A DNA stretch of 64,000 bases from Cephalotrichum gorgonifer (taxonomy: Eukaryota; Ascomycota; Sordariomycetes; Microascales; Microascaceae), in contig ONZQ02000005.1 of the NCBI GenBank assembly GCA_900312665.1, positions 2,397,077-2,461,076 on the forward strand. The letters run 5' to 3'. Of this stretch, positions 34,134-44,519 are shown one piece after another. The notes under the pieces are model-generated. The model was not told where the DNA came from. It worked only from the letters and a program-made list of their open reading frames with translations, and made no database searches. Each line of letters opens with the position of its first letter. Position 1 is the stretch's first letter. Both the position numbers and the translations under genes were made by a program.

Positions 34134-35806
34134 ATGGTAGAGGGAACTGGCCTTCCGCCACCCAGACAGGAAATAATTCTCAATGCGTTTTTTATGAACC
34201 AGCCATCCTTCGTGGCACCTGGTAAGACCAAGGACCACCCGCTCTCTCATGTTAGGGGCGTATTTATATAGCTAATACTAATGCTATCTTGGCTAGGTAT
34301 CTGGAGACACCCTCGTAACGAGACGTGGCGATATAACGAAGTATCATATTGGACGGATTTGGCAAAGGTCCTTGAAGGAAACTTCCATGCCATCTTCCTG
34401 GCAGACGTACTAGGCGCATATGACGTATACCAGGGCCCTCGGAATTTCTCCCCCGTTCTTGCGGGGGCTGCTCAATTTCCGGTGTCGGATCCTTTGTAAG
34501 TAACAAAGACACCCGGGTGTACCAAACAACCAACTTACAAGTCTCCCATCTGAAGTCTCCCAATTGCGGCCATGGCAGCAGTAACGAAGTCTCTCTCATT
34601 TGGCATCACGGCTTCCACTTCGTACGAGGCGCCATTTGCCTTAGCACGCAGGTTCTCCACGCTTGACCACTTGACCAACGGACGCGTGGCCTGGAATGTT
34701 GTCACAAGTTACCTGGAGAGTGCGGCGAAGAATTTTGGCCTCCAGAATCAGATATCACACGACGAGCGGTACGCAATGGCTGACGAGTTTCTGGAAGTTG
34801 CGTATAAATTGTGGGAAGGATCATGGCGGGACGATGCTGTCGTGCGTGATGATGTCCTCAAGCGATATGTACACCCGGATAGTGTCCGGCGTATTGATCA
34901 TGAAGGGTGAGAAGGAGGTCTAAATATCTCCCCATCTGTGTAGTAACAACTGCTAACGAATCATGTCATCATGGCAGAAGGTACTACCAAGTGGCTGGTC
35001 CACATCTGGTGGAGCCTTCAAGACAGAGGACCCCTTTCATCTTCCAAGCTGGCGCAAGTAAGGCCGGCAAGCTATTCGCCACGAAGCATGCGAAGGCCAT
35101 GTTCCTCCCTGGAATGGAAATCGTGGCTGTAGCAAGGCTAGTGAAGGAGATCCGTCGTTCTGCCCTCGAGCAAGGCCGTGACCCGCGGAGCCTCAAGCTT
35201 CTCGCCGGACTCCATGTCGTCTTGGGCGAGACAGACGAATTGGCAAGTCGGAAATACGAAGAATATCTCTCGTATGCTGACATGGAGGGCTCTCTAGCAC
35301 TCTTTGGCGGCTGGACTGGAACAGATCTCGCCGGGATTCCAGACGACGCAGACATTAAGTTTGTCGGGCCGCCTGCGATGCAGAGTATGGTCGAAAATTG
35401 GAGCAAGACCATCCCAGGTAGCGATACGATCAAATGGACTAAGGCTAGAGTTGCGCAGGAGCTGGCGTTTGGGGGTGCGCATGCGCGAGCCGTCGGCTCG
35501 TCCAAGACAGTGGCTGACGTCCTCGAAAAGTGGGTTCTGGAGACAGGCGTTGATGGATTTAACCTCTCTTACGCCATAGTGCCGGGGGACCTCGAGGACC
35601 ACGCCAAGCTACTTGTCCCTGAGCTCAAGGCCCGAGGTATATTCTGGGATCCTGTCGCCGCGGAAGGCAAGACCACTCGGGAAAACTTTCTCGGGGCTGA
35701 TGTTGCAAAGGGCGGGAGACTTCCAGGGGACCACCCTGGCCGCCAATATGAATGGCCAGCTAATGACAGCGATCGTGTAGCTCTGACGCCAGTTATCCCG
35801 TCGTAA
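34134..35806 (+). CDS. FMN-dependent monooxygenase, NtaA/SnaA/DszA type (paralogue B)
   Basis: Four exons: 34134-34221, 34297-34495, 34556-34906, 34978-35806 (488 residues). It has the same landmark blocks as its upstream neighbour: IILNAFFMNQPS, FHAIFLADVLGAYDVY, GRVAWNVVTSYLESAAKN (about 135-155), ISHDERYAMADEFL, AGPHLVEPSRQRTPFIFQAGASKAGK and LVPELKARGIFWD. It lacks the introns that split the central block of paralogue A. The 3' splice for exon 3 (CTGAAG) is chosen because the nearer AG gives an immediate stop. Sequence divergence and the different gene structure point to an old or separately acquired duplication and possibly a different substrate. Function is inferred from family only. 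Confidence 0.87.
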
Positions 35807-36337
35807 CATCACATGATAATGAACGAGTGGCCCCGTAACAAAATGGTAGTAGTTCCTACGTTGTCTATTATGTCCACAGAACTGAACCTGACAAGCATGC
35901 TCTATATAACCCCTAAAAATTGGTGACAAGCGCAGGCTGTTACTTGTGTTGCGCGTACCGCTTGTCCCAAATTGCCCCTCTCATGGGTTCGCACTCAAAA
36001 GCGATAACTTTTAGTTTCTCAATTGGCTCGGGGGCGGACGGAGTTGTATGGAAAGGGTTACCTTGCGGGCAGGCAATTGTGATTATAAACCTTGTATCAC
36101 GCAATCAACGGGGGAGTACTACCCAATAAGGCATTGATCGTTAATGGGGACCGCGTTATCGGGTTCTGGGCATTACGCCTAACAGGGATATGATGGCGTC
36201 AACGAATGTTTCGCGATAAAACGTGCCAGCCAGCCATCGTAACCTTCCAGAAGACAGAAATAAACGATCACCTTGCATCTATACAATCATTATACAACGG
36301 CCCCGCGGAGATAAATTACGGACAACTGGCATGAACC
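35807..36337. other. Intergenic between FMN monooxygenase B and transporter
   Basis: About 530 bp with no supported gene. Presumably the promoter of the transporter. Confidence 0.5.
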
Positions 36338-37730
36338 ATGAGCAAAGAAGAGGCCTTGTCGGATGAAGGGAAAGGGGAGGAAAATAGTGGACCCGAAGTC
36401 GTTACGAGTAAGTGGTTCATGCGGACAGTACAGTCGGATGCACTACTAACTCGGAGCAGAGGTCAAGTGGAACCGGTCGCCATTTTACAACGCAACCATT
36501 CTTGGACTGTGTAGTTTTGCCGCCCCTGGACTATGGGGCGCGATGAATTCACTCGGTGCCGGTGGCGCCCAGAAGCCGTACCTTGTCAACACTGGAAACT
36601 CGCTCACATTTTGCCTCATGGTAATCTCGTGCTGGTTCACTAGCGGGCTCGTCAAATACGTCGGCATCAAGGGCGCTTTGGCCATCGGTACTGTTGGCTT
36701 CCCTGTCTACAGTGCCGGACTCTACCTGAATAACCGATACGGTGTCGAGTGGCTGGTAATTTTTGGAGCTGCGTGTTGTGGCATTTCGGCTGGCATATTC
36801 TGGGCAACCGAGGCAGCCATCGCTATTGTTTATCCCGAACCTAGGAACCGAGGCAGGATGGTTGCCTACTGGCTGTCTTACACAAGATTCGGACAAATAC
36901 TCGGCGGCGCAATCAACCTGGGCTTGAATGCAGACCGCAACGAGGCCGGCAAGGTGTCCTACGTCGTCTACCTCATCTTCATTGTGCTCCAGGCCCTTGG
37001 TACTTTTGTCGCACTGCTGTTGACTCATCCTTCGAAAGTTCAGAGGCCAAGTGGGACGAAGGTCGACATGAGCATATTCGACAATCCGTTCAAGGAGTTC
37101 AAGGCTACGACACGGGTGTTTCTGAGGAAAGAATTCCTCCTTCTCATACTATGGATCGGCCAGGCTGTTTTTGCAGAGGCGATATTTTTCAGCTACATCG
37201 CTCTCCATTTCAGCGTTCGGGCGCGAGCGCTGGGATCCTTTGTGTCCGGGATTGTTGCCGTCATAGCTGGCAACCTCTTGGGTGTCTGGCTCGATCAAAA
37301 TCATATTCCTCTCCGGAAGCGTGCTCGGTGGGCCTTCTTGGTCATTATGGCTCTACAGGGAGGCTGGTGGACTTGGATGGCTGTCAATGTCACGGAATAC
37401 AACAGGACGCAAGAAATATACGACTGGAGCGACCCCGGATTTGGAAGGGCATTCGGCGTTTTTATCTTCCTCGTCGTCGGGTTCCAGCTCAACTATAACT
37501 TTGCCTTTTTCCTTATCGGCCAACTGTCAAACAGTCCCCAGGAGACGATTAGGCTTTCCGCTCTTTTGCGAGGAACCGAGTCCGCTTGGCAGGCCATTAG
37601 CTACGGACTTAGCTCGATTCCGATTTTTGCCGCAATCGGTGGTGCTTATTTCAATTTTGCACTCTGGGCGATATCTATTTTCCCGGCATGGTTGGTTGTT
37701 AAGAGAATTGGAGCCACTCTCAAGACTTAG
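36338..37730 (+). CDS. UNC93-like major facilitator transporter
   Basis: Two exons, 36338-36407 and 36460-37730 (446 residues). A charged N-terminus (residues 1-25) precedes about eleven hydrophobic helices. FYNATILGLCSFAAPGLWGAMNSLGAGG and the later GISAGIFWATEAAIAIVYPEPRNRGRMVAYW are typical of the fungal UNC93/DUF895 branch of the major facilitator superfamily, with a long loop containing FDNPFKEFKATTRVF before the second helix bundle. These proteins sit in the plasma or vacuolar membrane; substrates are mostly unknown. Its position after the three monooxygenases suggests import or export for the same pathway. Confidence 0.85.
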
Positions 37731-38927
37731 GCATCATAGAGGATGAAGCTAGAAGCAGCACTCACTTGGTTCTGTACATGCAATAACGTCATATCATGAT
37801 ATTGAGGAGGCTCAACCGCTCAGCCCTTTGCTTCCATAGCTGTATGCGCAGGTTACATGCCTGCATGAAGAAAGTGCGCTCTTAATTCCTAGCTTTAACT
37901 TTTTCTAATCTATCCTATCCATATCCTTCCACAGTATCAGAATATCGACGTGGGCTGGCTTAGATGCAACGCCAGGCCCCTATTCTTAGAGAGATGTACT
38001 AACGGACATAGTACTGCAGGCATAGTACAATTGACATGCCTAGGAGTCGGCATCAAATGGCATATTATGCCCTGAACAGACGTACAACCCCTATCGCCTT
38101 TGGAAAAGGAACAGTGTCTATGCTCATATGTGGAGAACGCCTGTGTATATCCTATTTATTGCTACTTCGAGTACATGTATGATCTATTTTCAGTGATACA
38201 TAATCTTCTTCTAAGAACGAGGTATCTGGTCGCCATTCTATCATGTTGGGGACAAGGGCTCTCACAGAGAAGGCTAACCAGAGCGAGGGCTGAGCTTCAT
38301 CACGACGGAATTAGTAAAGGCACCTATCAGCATGCAGAATTGGAAGAGCCTCACTTCTAACTGTAATTCACAGCATCAGCGAAATCAGATGTGTCCTGCG
38401 ATGCACATGGGTTGTTGTTAAACTAGTTGCAGCAGTGCCAAAGGACTTCCATTCCATGTGCGCATGCAAATGACAGTCAATAGTGCGGGGAAGTGGAGAT
38501 ACAAGGTAGGGCTCTTCTCCTGCCTGCGATGGCGGGGAAATCAAATTCCACCACTCATAGCGCCCGAATCAAGATCGTCGTTTTATACCAACCATGATGT
38601 TCACCCTGAGAGGCATCCTGCCCCGGCGTCCTCCAGAAGCGAACATCAAATACGGAACTTTATACGTGGATATCATTTTTTCCGTCCCATGCCGGGGGGG
38701 TTCTGTTGCCGACCCCAATGACTGACCGACATGATCGGAGCGGGAGAGCGCTTGTGGTTCTTGACCGAATCCGGGGTCAACGGCACGGGTACGGCCGTTG
38801 ATCAAGAATGCGGGGTGGTAGAATAAACAAAACTTATTTATACGTCCGATGATCGCCTCTGATCCTGACTTAAGACAATCCTCGACATCTCCCCTTTTCG
38901 ATCGTCCCGGCCTATTCCCTGCCCGTC
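37731..38927. other. Intergenic, no gene recognised
   Basis: About 1.2 kb, AT-rich in places. No supported coding or RNA signal. The right end holds the pectate lyase promoter (TATA-like TTATTTATAC near 38832). Confidence 0.5.
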
Positions 38928-40080
38928 ATGCTTCTGAAGAATATACTCGTATGCCAGCTAGCTTCGCTAGTTGTGGCTACGCCTCTGGGCTTCGACTCAT
39001 CTACCCTTCCCTCCTTGGTTGCTAAGATTGGTCATGCATCTTGGGATATTGAGGGATTTGCTAAAGACAACCCCATTGGCGTTACCACTGGTGGTGCTGG
39101 CGGCAAAAAGGTCACCGTTACATCAGCCGAGGATCTGGTAGCTGCTGCCACCGGCCACGAGCCCGCCATTATATACATCAAAGGCGACATCACATTGCCT
39201 GAGCGACTCTTTATCGGATCTAACAAGTCACTCATCGGTGTAGGCAAGACGGCACATATCCACCAAAATGGTCTGACCGTTAGGCACGTTGACAATGTCA
39301 TCATACGGAATGTGAAGATCAGCCGGATCGAGGACAATGATGGCATCACTCTCCAGAACTCGACAAGGGTCTGGGTTGACCACAATGAGTTCGAATCTGA
39401 TATTTCCACGGGACCGGACTTTTATGTAAGAAGACAAGGGGGTGTTGTGGGAGTTTTGATCCTGACTGTTCTCTAGGATGGCGCCTTGGACATTATCCGT
39501 GCCTCTGACTGGATAACCGTCTCATGGAACTATTTCCACAACCACTACAAGAACAATCTCATCGGCAACGACGACACCTTTAGGGATATAGACAGCGGTC
39601 ACCTCCACGTCACCTTCCATCACAACCGCTACGAGAACTGTGGCACCCGTGGCCCCGCAGGTCGCTTCGGTCACCAGCATGTGTACAACAACTATTACGA
39701 GGACTTCCACTATCAGGCCCTCCATTCCCGCTCCGACAACCAGATGCTGGTAGAGGGCAACGTCTTCCGTGGGGACACTCGCGAGGCGCTGAGCACTTAT
39801 GGGCTCGTGATACCGGAAGACTCGCCCAACACATGCGTGTGCGGTGACGAGGAACTTGACGGGTTCGCAAACCTTGGCGCTCGTAAGTCAATAGAACGGT
39901 GTGGTGACAAATGAAGTTTATTTCGTGGCTGACAGCCTTTTAGGGAACGATTGGGGCCCTGCCGGTGTCAATATTACCCAGGTCGGCAATTTCACGGACG
40001 CCGGGTATAAGTACAAGCTTACGCCTCTCCTGCTGGTGAAACCTGTGGCGAAGCTGGCTGCTGGTGTTGGCAAAATTTAA
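38928..40080 (+). CDS. Secreted pectate lyase, polysaccharide lyase family 1
   Basis: Three exons: 38928-39425, 39477-39882, 39944-40080 (346 residues). A signal peptide covers about residues 1-18 (ends VVATP). The beta-helix landmarks are in order: GGAGGKKVTVTS, IYIKGDI, SNKSLIGVG, NVIIRNVKI, NDGITLQNSTRVWVDHNEF, then DGALDIIRASDWITVSWNYF, HVTFHHNRYENCGTRGPAGRFG with the catalytic Arg region, and HVYNNYYEDF. The Asp cluster that binds calcium is at the start of exon 2 (DGALD) and in VDHNEF. It cleaves de-esterified pectin by beta-elimination outside the cell, consistent with plant-associated growth. Confidence 0.92.
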
Positions 40081-40737
40081 AACGACCCGTCCATTCGAGG
40101 CCTTATTATACAGATGTGCAGCGGCCAGGGGAGCCCGAACGAGAATTGAAAACAGCTATCATCACATTCGGGCTATGGACAAGAAGATAGCCCTTACTTT
40201 TGCGGATATACGTGGTATGCAGTTCGCCCATAATGAAGATAATAGAGGAGCTGCTAGGTGTGATGATGGTCTACTACCTTTAAACGCGGATATGCAGCCT
40301 GATTAATCGCTTTATGATGACATATCCCGGAGGATATAACTGCCACATATATATTTATCTCCGGTTAGGTCCGACATCATTGTAGCTCGAGGCCGGACTT
40401 AACGGTTCAGATATTTCTTTCAGTATAATTCGTTGCCTTACCATAAAGATCGACGAGAGTTTCTGCCAAACACGGGTTCTAGCTGATCTCATGTAGATAG
40501 TCCATAAGGAGATTCTCCATTTCTTGCCCTTGAATAGCGTTGCAAGACGGTGATAAGGTCCCGGGGTTAAGCCAGCCCGAGGTATCAGCCCATATCTGTT
40601 AGAGAGTGTCAGAATAGCAGCTCGAACGGTTCTATGATGCAAGAAGACAGAAATATAAAGGCGATGTCGATATATGCCTACCACAGGTCCTTCAATATAC
40701 CAATTCTTCTCTGTTAGACACGCATATTCTTTCCACA
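40081..40737. other. Intergenic between pectate lyase and SDR
   Basis: About 660 bp, no supported gene. Contains pectate lyase 3' sequence and the SDR promoter. Confidence 0.5.
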
Positions 40738-41685
40738 ATGGGACATATTAAGCGCGACCAACATGATATATACCACTTTATATCTGCCAGGGGGCGCCTC
40801 GTCGGAGCTGCAAAGGGCAAGAGCATTCTGATTACTGGAGGGGGGAAGGGTGTTGGCAAGGTGAGCGGGGAGATTTGCCTTGCTATGAAAGCCAAAGGTC
40901 ATGACCCAGCTAATCAAGTCTACCACCAGGCCATAGCTGTACAATTCGCTCTTGCAGGGGCTACGAACATCACCATCACAGGCCGCGATCAGAGAGCACT
41001 AGGAAGGGCTAAATCCGGAATCGAAGCCGAGTCGCCTCATTGTATGGTTACTACGGTGGAGGCCGATGTGACCTCCGAAGACTCGGTATCATCAATCTTT
41101 GCCGGCCTCGCACCTGGCCCGCCGCCGGATGTCCTTGTAAACAACGCAGGCGTCAATGGCGATTTTCGCATCATCGATTCGGACCCCCAGCAATGGTGGT
41201 ATGACTGGGAGGTTAACGTGAAGGGAACCTACCTCTGTACCAGAGCCTATCTACAACTACTCCTCGGCAAGCCTGGGACGATTCTTAATGTATCGACGAG
41301 CATTGCGGACTCTGTATTACCTAGCATGAGTAGTTACGCCACGTCGAAGATGGCAGTCAACCGCTTTACCGAGTGCGTGCAGCTAGAGCACGGAGCTCAG
41401 GGAGTGCGATGCATCGCGTTTCACCCCGGCGGCATTGCGAGCACGGGGATGGGTCAGAGATGTCCAGCACAGTTCAGAGGTAGGCTCATCGATACCCCGG
41501 AGCTGGCCGCAGGGACTGCACTTTATCTTAGTACCCCCGAGGCAGGCTACTTGGACGGGCGCTTCGTATTTTCCAACTGGGATTTCCAAGAAGTCGAGAA
41601 GCTAAAGGATTTGATTGTCAGCGACAACCTGCTAGTTTCTCGTGTGAACTATGGGTCGTTTCTAAGCACGGAAATGATGGGTTAG
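40738..41685 (+). CDS. Short-chain dehydrogenase/reductase
   Basis: The frame is open throughout, but a 69-nt stretch, 40861-40929, begins GTGAGC and ends CACCAG. Its removal joins GGGKGVGK directly to AIAVQFALAGA, as in the family, so I read two exons (40738-40860 and 40930-41685, 292 residues). The intron is a multiple of three with no stop, so a retained form of 315 residues is possible. The motifs are TGGGKGVG (NAD(P) binding), NNAG, Ser in NVSTSIAD and the Tyr/Lys pair in SSYATSKMAV. The N-terminal 25 residues are longer than usual. Substrate unknown; a classical NAD(P)-dependent oxidoreductase. Confidence 0.87.
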   Translation: MGHIKRDQHDIYHFISARGRLVGAAKGKSILITGGGKGVGKVSGEICLAMKAKGHDPANQVYHQAIAVQFALAGATNITITGRDQRALGRAKSGIEAESPHCMVTTVEADVTSEDSVSSIFAGLAPGPPPDVLVNNAGVNGDFRIIDSDPQQWWYDWEVNVKGTYLCTRAYLQLLLGKPGTILNVSTSIADSVLPSMSSYATSKMAVNRFTECVQLEHGAQGVRCIAFHPGGIASTGMGQRCPAQFRGRLIDTPELAAGTALYLSTPEAGYLDGRFVFSNWDFQEVEKLKDLIVSDNLLVSRVNYGSFLSTEMMG

Positions 41686-42372
41686 GTTTCCGTCAGCATG
41701 AGAGATAGATGGGAGACATTATATATTCGGCTGCAGACACGGGAGTCGCGGAGATAGTTTGCGGTATATCGCCATTGGCTGTAGCTCATCAACCTTTAAA
41801 TCGCTTTTGCGACTCATACCGAGTTCCCGATAAAAGGGTATTGGCTGACAGCAAGATGGGAAATGACCATTGTATTTCACTTTCATCGTTCAGTTGATCT
41901 ACTATGTGCATATCTCTAGTATGGCAGAATCACCTAAGACGATTTATATGACCTACTACTAAACCGATGATGCATGATGAAAATTGAGGAAGGAAAATAA
42001 TGTTTCTTATCCTCTATACCTTCGAAATTGGGAGAGAGCTTCCTAAATCGCAGGGATAACAATTTCACAGGCCTATACCAAGGTCAAGTAATATTGAGGA
42101 TAGCTATGTTCTTAAGACGCACCCTTCAAACAGACGAAGAGATGTTAGGGCCTTGATTTTGGCCCCTTAGGCGGATGCTAGCCTCCAGCTGACCACCTAG
42201 ATAGATAGATGGCTGGGTGCGTTTCAAATCCTTTCGACACACTAGACAAACAGGAAGAAGTTAAAATCAGATCTCATAGGTTAAAAGACCACCAAATAGC
42301 GTCAGGGGATGAGGTGTACAATCAGAGAGCCATGCTAGTATATCGGTTGTTGGTTAGAGCCCCGAGGTCATA
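41686..42372. other. Intergenic up to transposon copy 2
   Basis: About 690 bp with no supported gene. TA at 42371-42372 is the left target copy of the second transposon. Confidence 0.5.
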
Positions 42373-42422
42373 ACGTCCCTCACCCCTCAACCGGCACCCC
42401 CCCTCAACCGGCACCCCAAAAT
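42373..42422 (+). repeat. Left terminal inverted repeat, transposon copy 2
   Basis: Starts ACGTCCCTCACC after TA and has the same doubled 18-bp unit as copy 1, with one A fewer in the following A-run. Confidence 0.88.
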
Positions 42423-42519
42423 ACCTCACCGCCACTTCAACCTACCCTCTTCAACCCACAATATCTTTACCAATTCTTATCCAATCTTCACCAGATTTTC
42501 AGTCCTACTACTTCAATCA

Positions 42520-44151
42520 ATGATACCTGGGTATACTGAAGATGAGATCAATCAGGCTATCAACTCTATATCAAACAGGCAATCTATCAAAAAGGCCTCC
42601 AAGAACTGAGGTATCCCAAGGTCTACCCTATAGGGCTGTCTTCAAGGTGCCCAACCAAAGACTACTGCTACATCTAGCCATCAGAAGCTATCCCCAACCC
42701 AGGAGAGCCACTTAGTAGAATAGATACAGGTCCAGGCTACTCTAGAGCTCCCATCAACCCATCAACAGATCCGGGAATTTACTGAGCAAATCCTATACCT
42801 ATGAGGGGGTCCCCAGACCCTTAGGAAAAACTGGTTCCAGGCCTTCCTACATCGAAACCCTTCAATCAAGGTCCAAAGAGCCAGAGCAATCGATTCCCAG
42901 CATATCAATAGAGCATCAACTGACATAATCAGGAACTAATTTCGATATCTCACCATCCCACAGATCAAGGCTATCCAACCAGCTAATCGATATAATATAG
43001 ATGAGACTGGCATCCTAGAAGGTCGAGGGTCTAATGGCCTAGTTCTAGGATCTACAGAGACCCGGAATCTACAGAAAAAACAGCCTGGATCAAGGGCCTG
43101 GACTACTCTGATTGAGTATATCAGTGCTACAGGCTCTACAATGCCACCTTTTATCATCTATAAGAGCAGATCTATTCAACAATAATGATTTCCTCTAGAC
43201 CTTCAACCCTATACCAACTGGAAATTCTATATAACAGAAAATAGATGGACAGATAATAAGACAGCTATATACTAGCTCAGGGAAATCTTTATCCCATCAA
43301 CCTAACCTACAGACCCTTCTGCAGCCTGTCTACTCATCCTAGATAGCCATAGAAGCTATAAGTCAACTGAATTCATATATCTCTACTATATCAATAGGAT
43401 ACATCTACTCTACCTGCCTGCCCATACATCCCATATCCTACAGCCCTTAGATCAGTCAGTTTTTAGACCCTTGAAGACAGCCTATAGAAAGGAGCTAGAA
43501 TATCTAGAATAGTAGAATGATTCTACAGTAGTAGGCAAAAGGAATTTCCTTTCCTGCTATCAGAAGGCATGCCAGTCAGCTCTTACAGCTCAGAATATAC
43601 AGGCTAGCTGGAAATCGACAGGTCTATAGCTAATATCTATAGCCCGACCCCTCATGAGCCTACTACTACTTGAGAACATCAGCAATATCAGCAGCAAGAC
43701 CAACCCTATCCTAGAAAGGGCCCTTAGATCCAAGCCTATCTAGCAGTGAGATATAGCTACATCTACAGTCATATAGTCGACCCCAAGAAAGGCTGTTGAC
43801 CTTGAGGGTCAGCTAGCCCAATATAGTCAACTGGATCAGCCTAGTAGTACTCAACAGCTACTATTCCGGAAGATCAAAAAAGGATTTGAGGAAAAGGACT
43901 ATCAACTAGCTACCCTACAATCTAGGATAGAAGTTCTTAAGCAGCAGATTGAGGCTATAAAGCCTAGGAAAAGGAAGAGGGTCCAAATCAGCCCTAATTT
44001 GAAGTTTGCAGAGATTGAAGCTATCTACAAGGCACAGATTGAGGCAGGCGATAAAACTGATGGCACCGTTGAATCCAGCGACTCTGAATTACCTAGTGAG
44101 CCAGGGGATTGTATTATTGTTGCATCAAAAAAGGTTGAAAATTCGGGTTGA
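42520..44151 (+). pseudogene. Fot1/pogo-type transposase, nonsense-riddled (copy 2)
   Basis: 1632 nt from ATG to the terminal TGA, exactly the length of the copy 1 frame, so no coding indel separates the two. The first stop comes early, where TGG of copy 1 (NWG) reads TGA near 42608. YNIDETGIL, a damaged form of the DGHGSH motif (DSHRSY-like) and VLQPLDQSVFRPLK remain visible. Damage is by transitions, many in CpA/TpG context. Confidence 0.88.
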
Positions 44152-44178
44152 AGAGAGGGTCTGTTTTTTTATAGTTGG

Positions 44179-44229
44179 ATTTTTGGGGTGCCGGTTGAGG
44201 GGGGGTGCCGGTTGAGGGGTGAGGGACGT
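44179..44229 (-). repeat. Right terminal inverted repeat, transposon copy 2
   Basis: Inverted match to the left end with a perfect tip (GGGACGT before TA), unlike the right tip of copy 1, which has one transition. Confidence 0.88.
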
Positions 44230-44447
44230 TAAGCGAAATATCTGGCTAATCTAACACCATACCATACCATACCTGCAGGATATGGGACTGGCAAAGCTGT
44301 CTACCAACAGGCATGCCTACTGTCTGTTACTCATTAGTCCGAATAATTGATCATTCAGCTATATCATCTTACCCCTTTCCCTGCCACATAGAAGGTGTCT
44401 GAGGCTTTCTTGAGATGTCTATAATTGTGCCCCTTTCATGATAGAAC

Positions 44448-44519
44448 GGTCTAGTGGCCCAATGGCAAGGCGTTTGGCTTCGAACCAAAAGATTGTAGGT
44501 TCGACCCCTGCCTAGATCA
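44448..44519 (+). tRNA. tRNA-Arg (TCG)
   Basis: A complete 72-nt cloverleaf. Acceptor GGTCTAG pairs with CTAGATC (one G-T), the D arm is GCCC...GGC, and the anticodon stem is TTTGG/CCAAA with loop CTTCGAA (anticodon TCG). The T arm is GTAGG-TTCGACC-CCTGC and the discriminator base A. No intron. It lies 218 bp downstream of transposon copy 2. Confidence 0.92.

Larger units (their letters stand above)
42373..44229 (+). mobile_element. Fot1/pogo-like DNA transposon, copy 2 (decayed)
   Basis: An 1857-bp element with the same ends, TIR structure and orientation as the copy at 1395-3252, flanked by TA at 42371-42372 and 44230-44231. The one-base length difference lies in an A-run by the left TIR. 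It has more nonsense codons than copy 1. Both copies kept clean TIRs and target duplications, so each inserted by transposition, not by segmental duplication. Confidence 0.9.
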
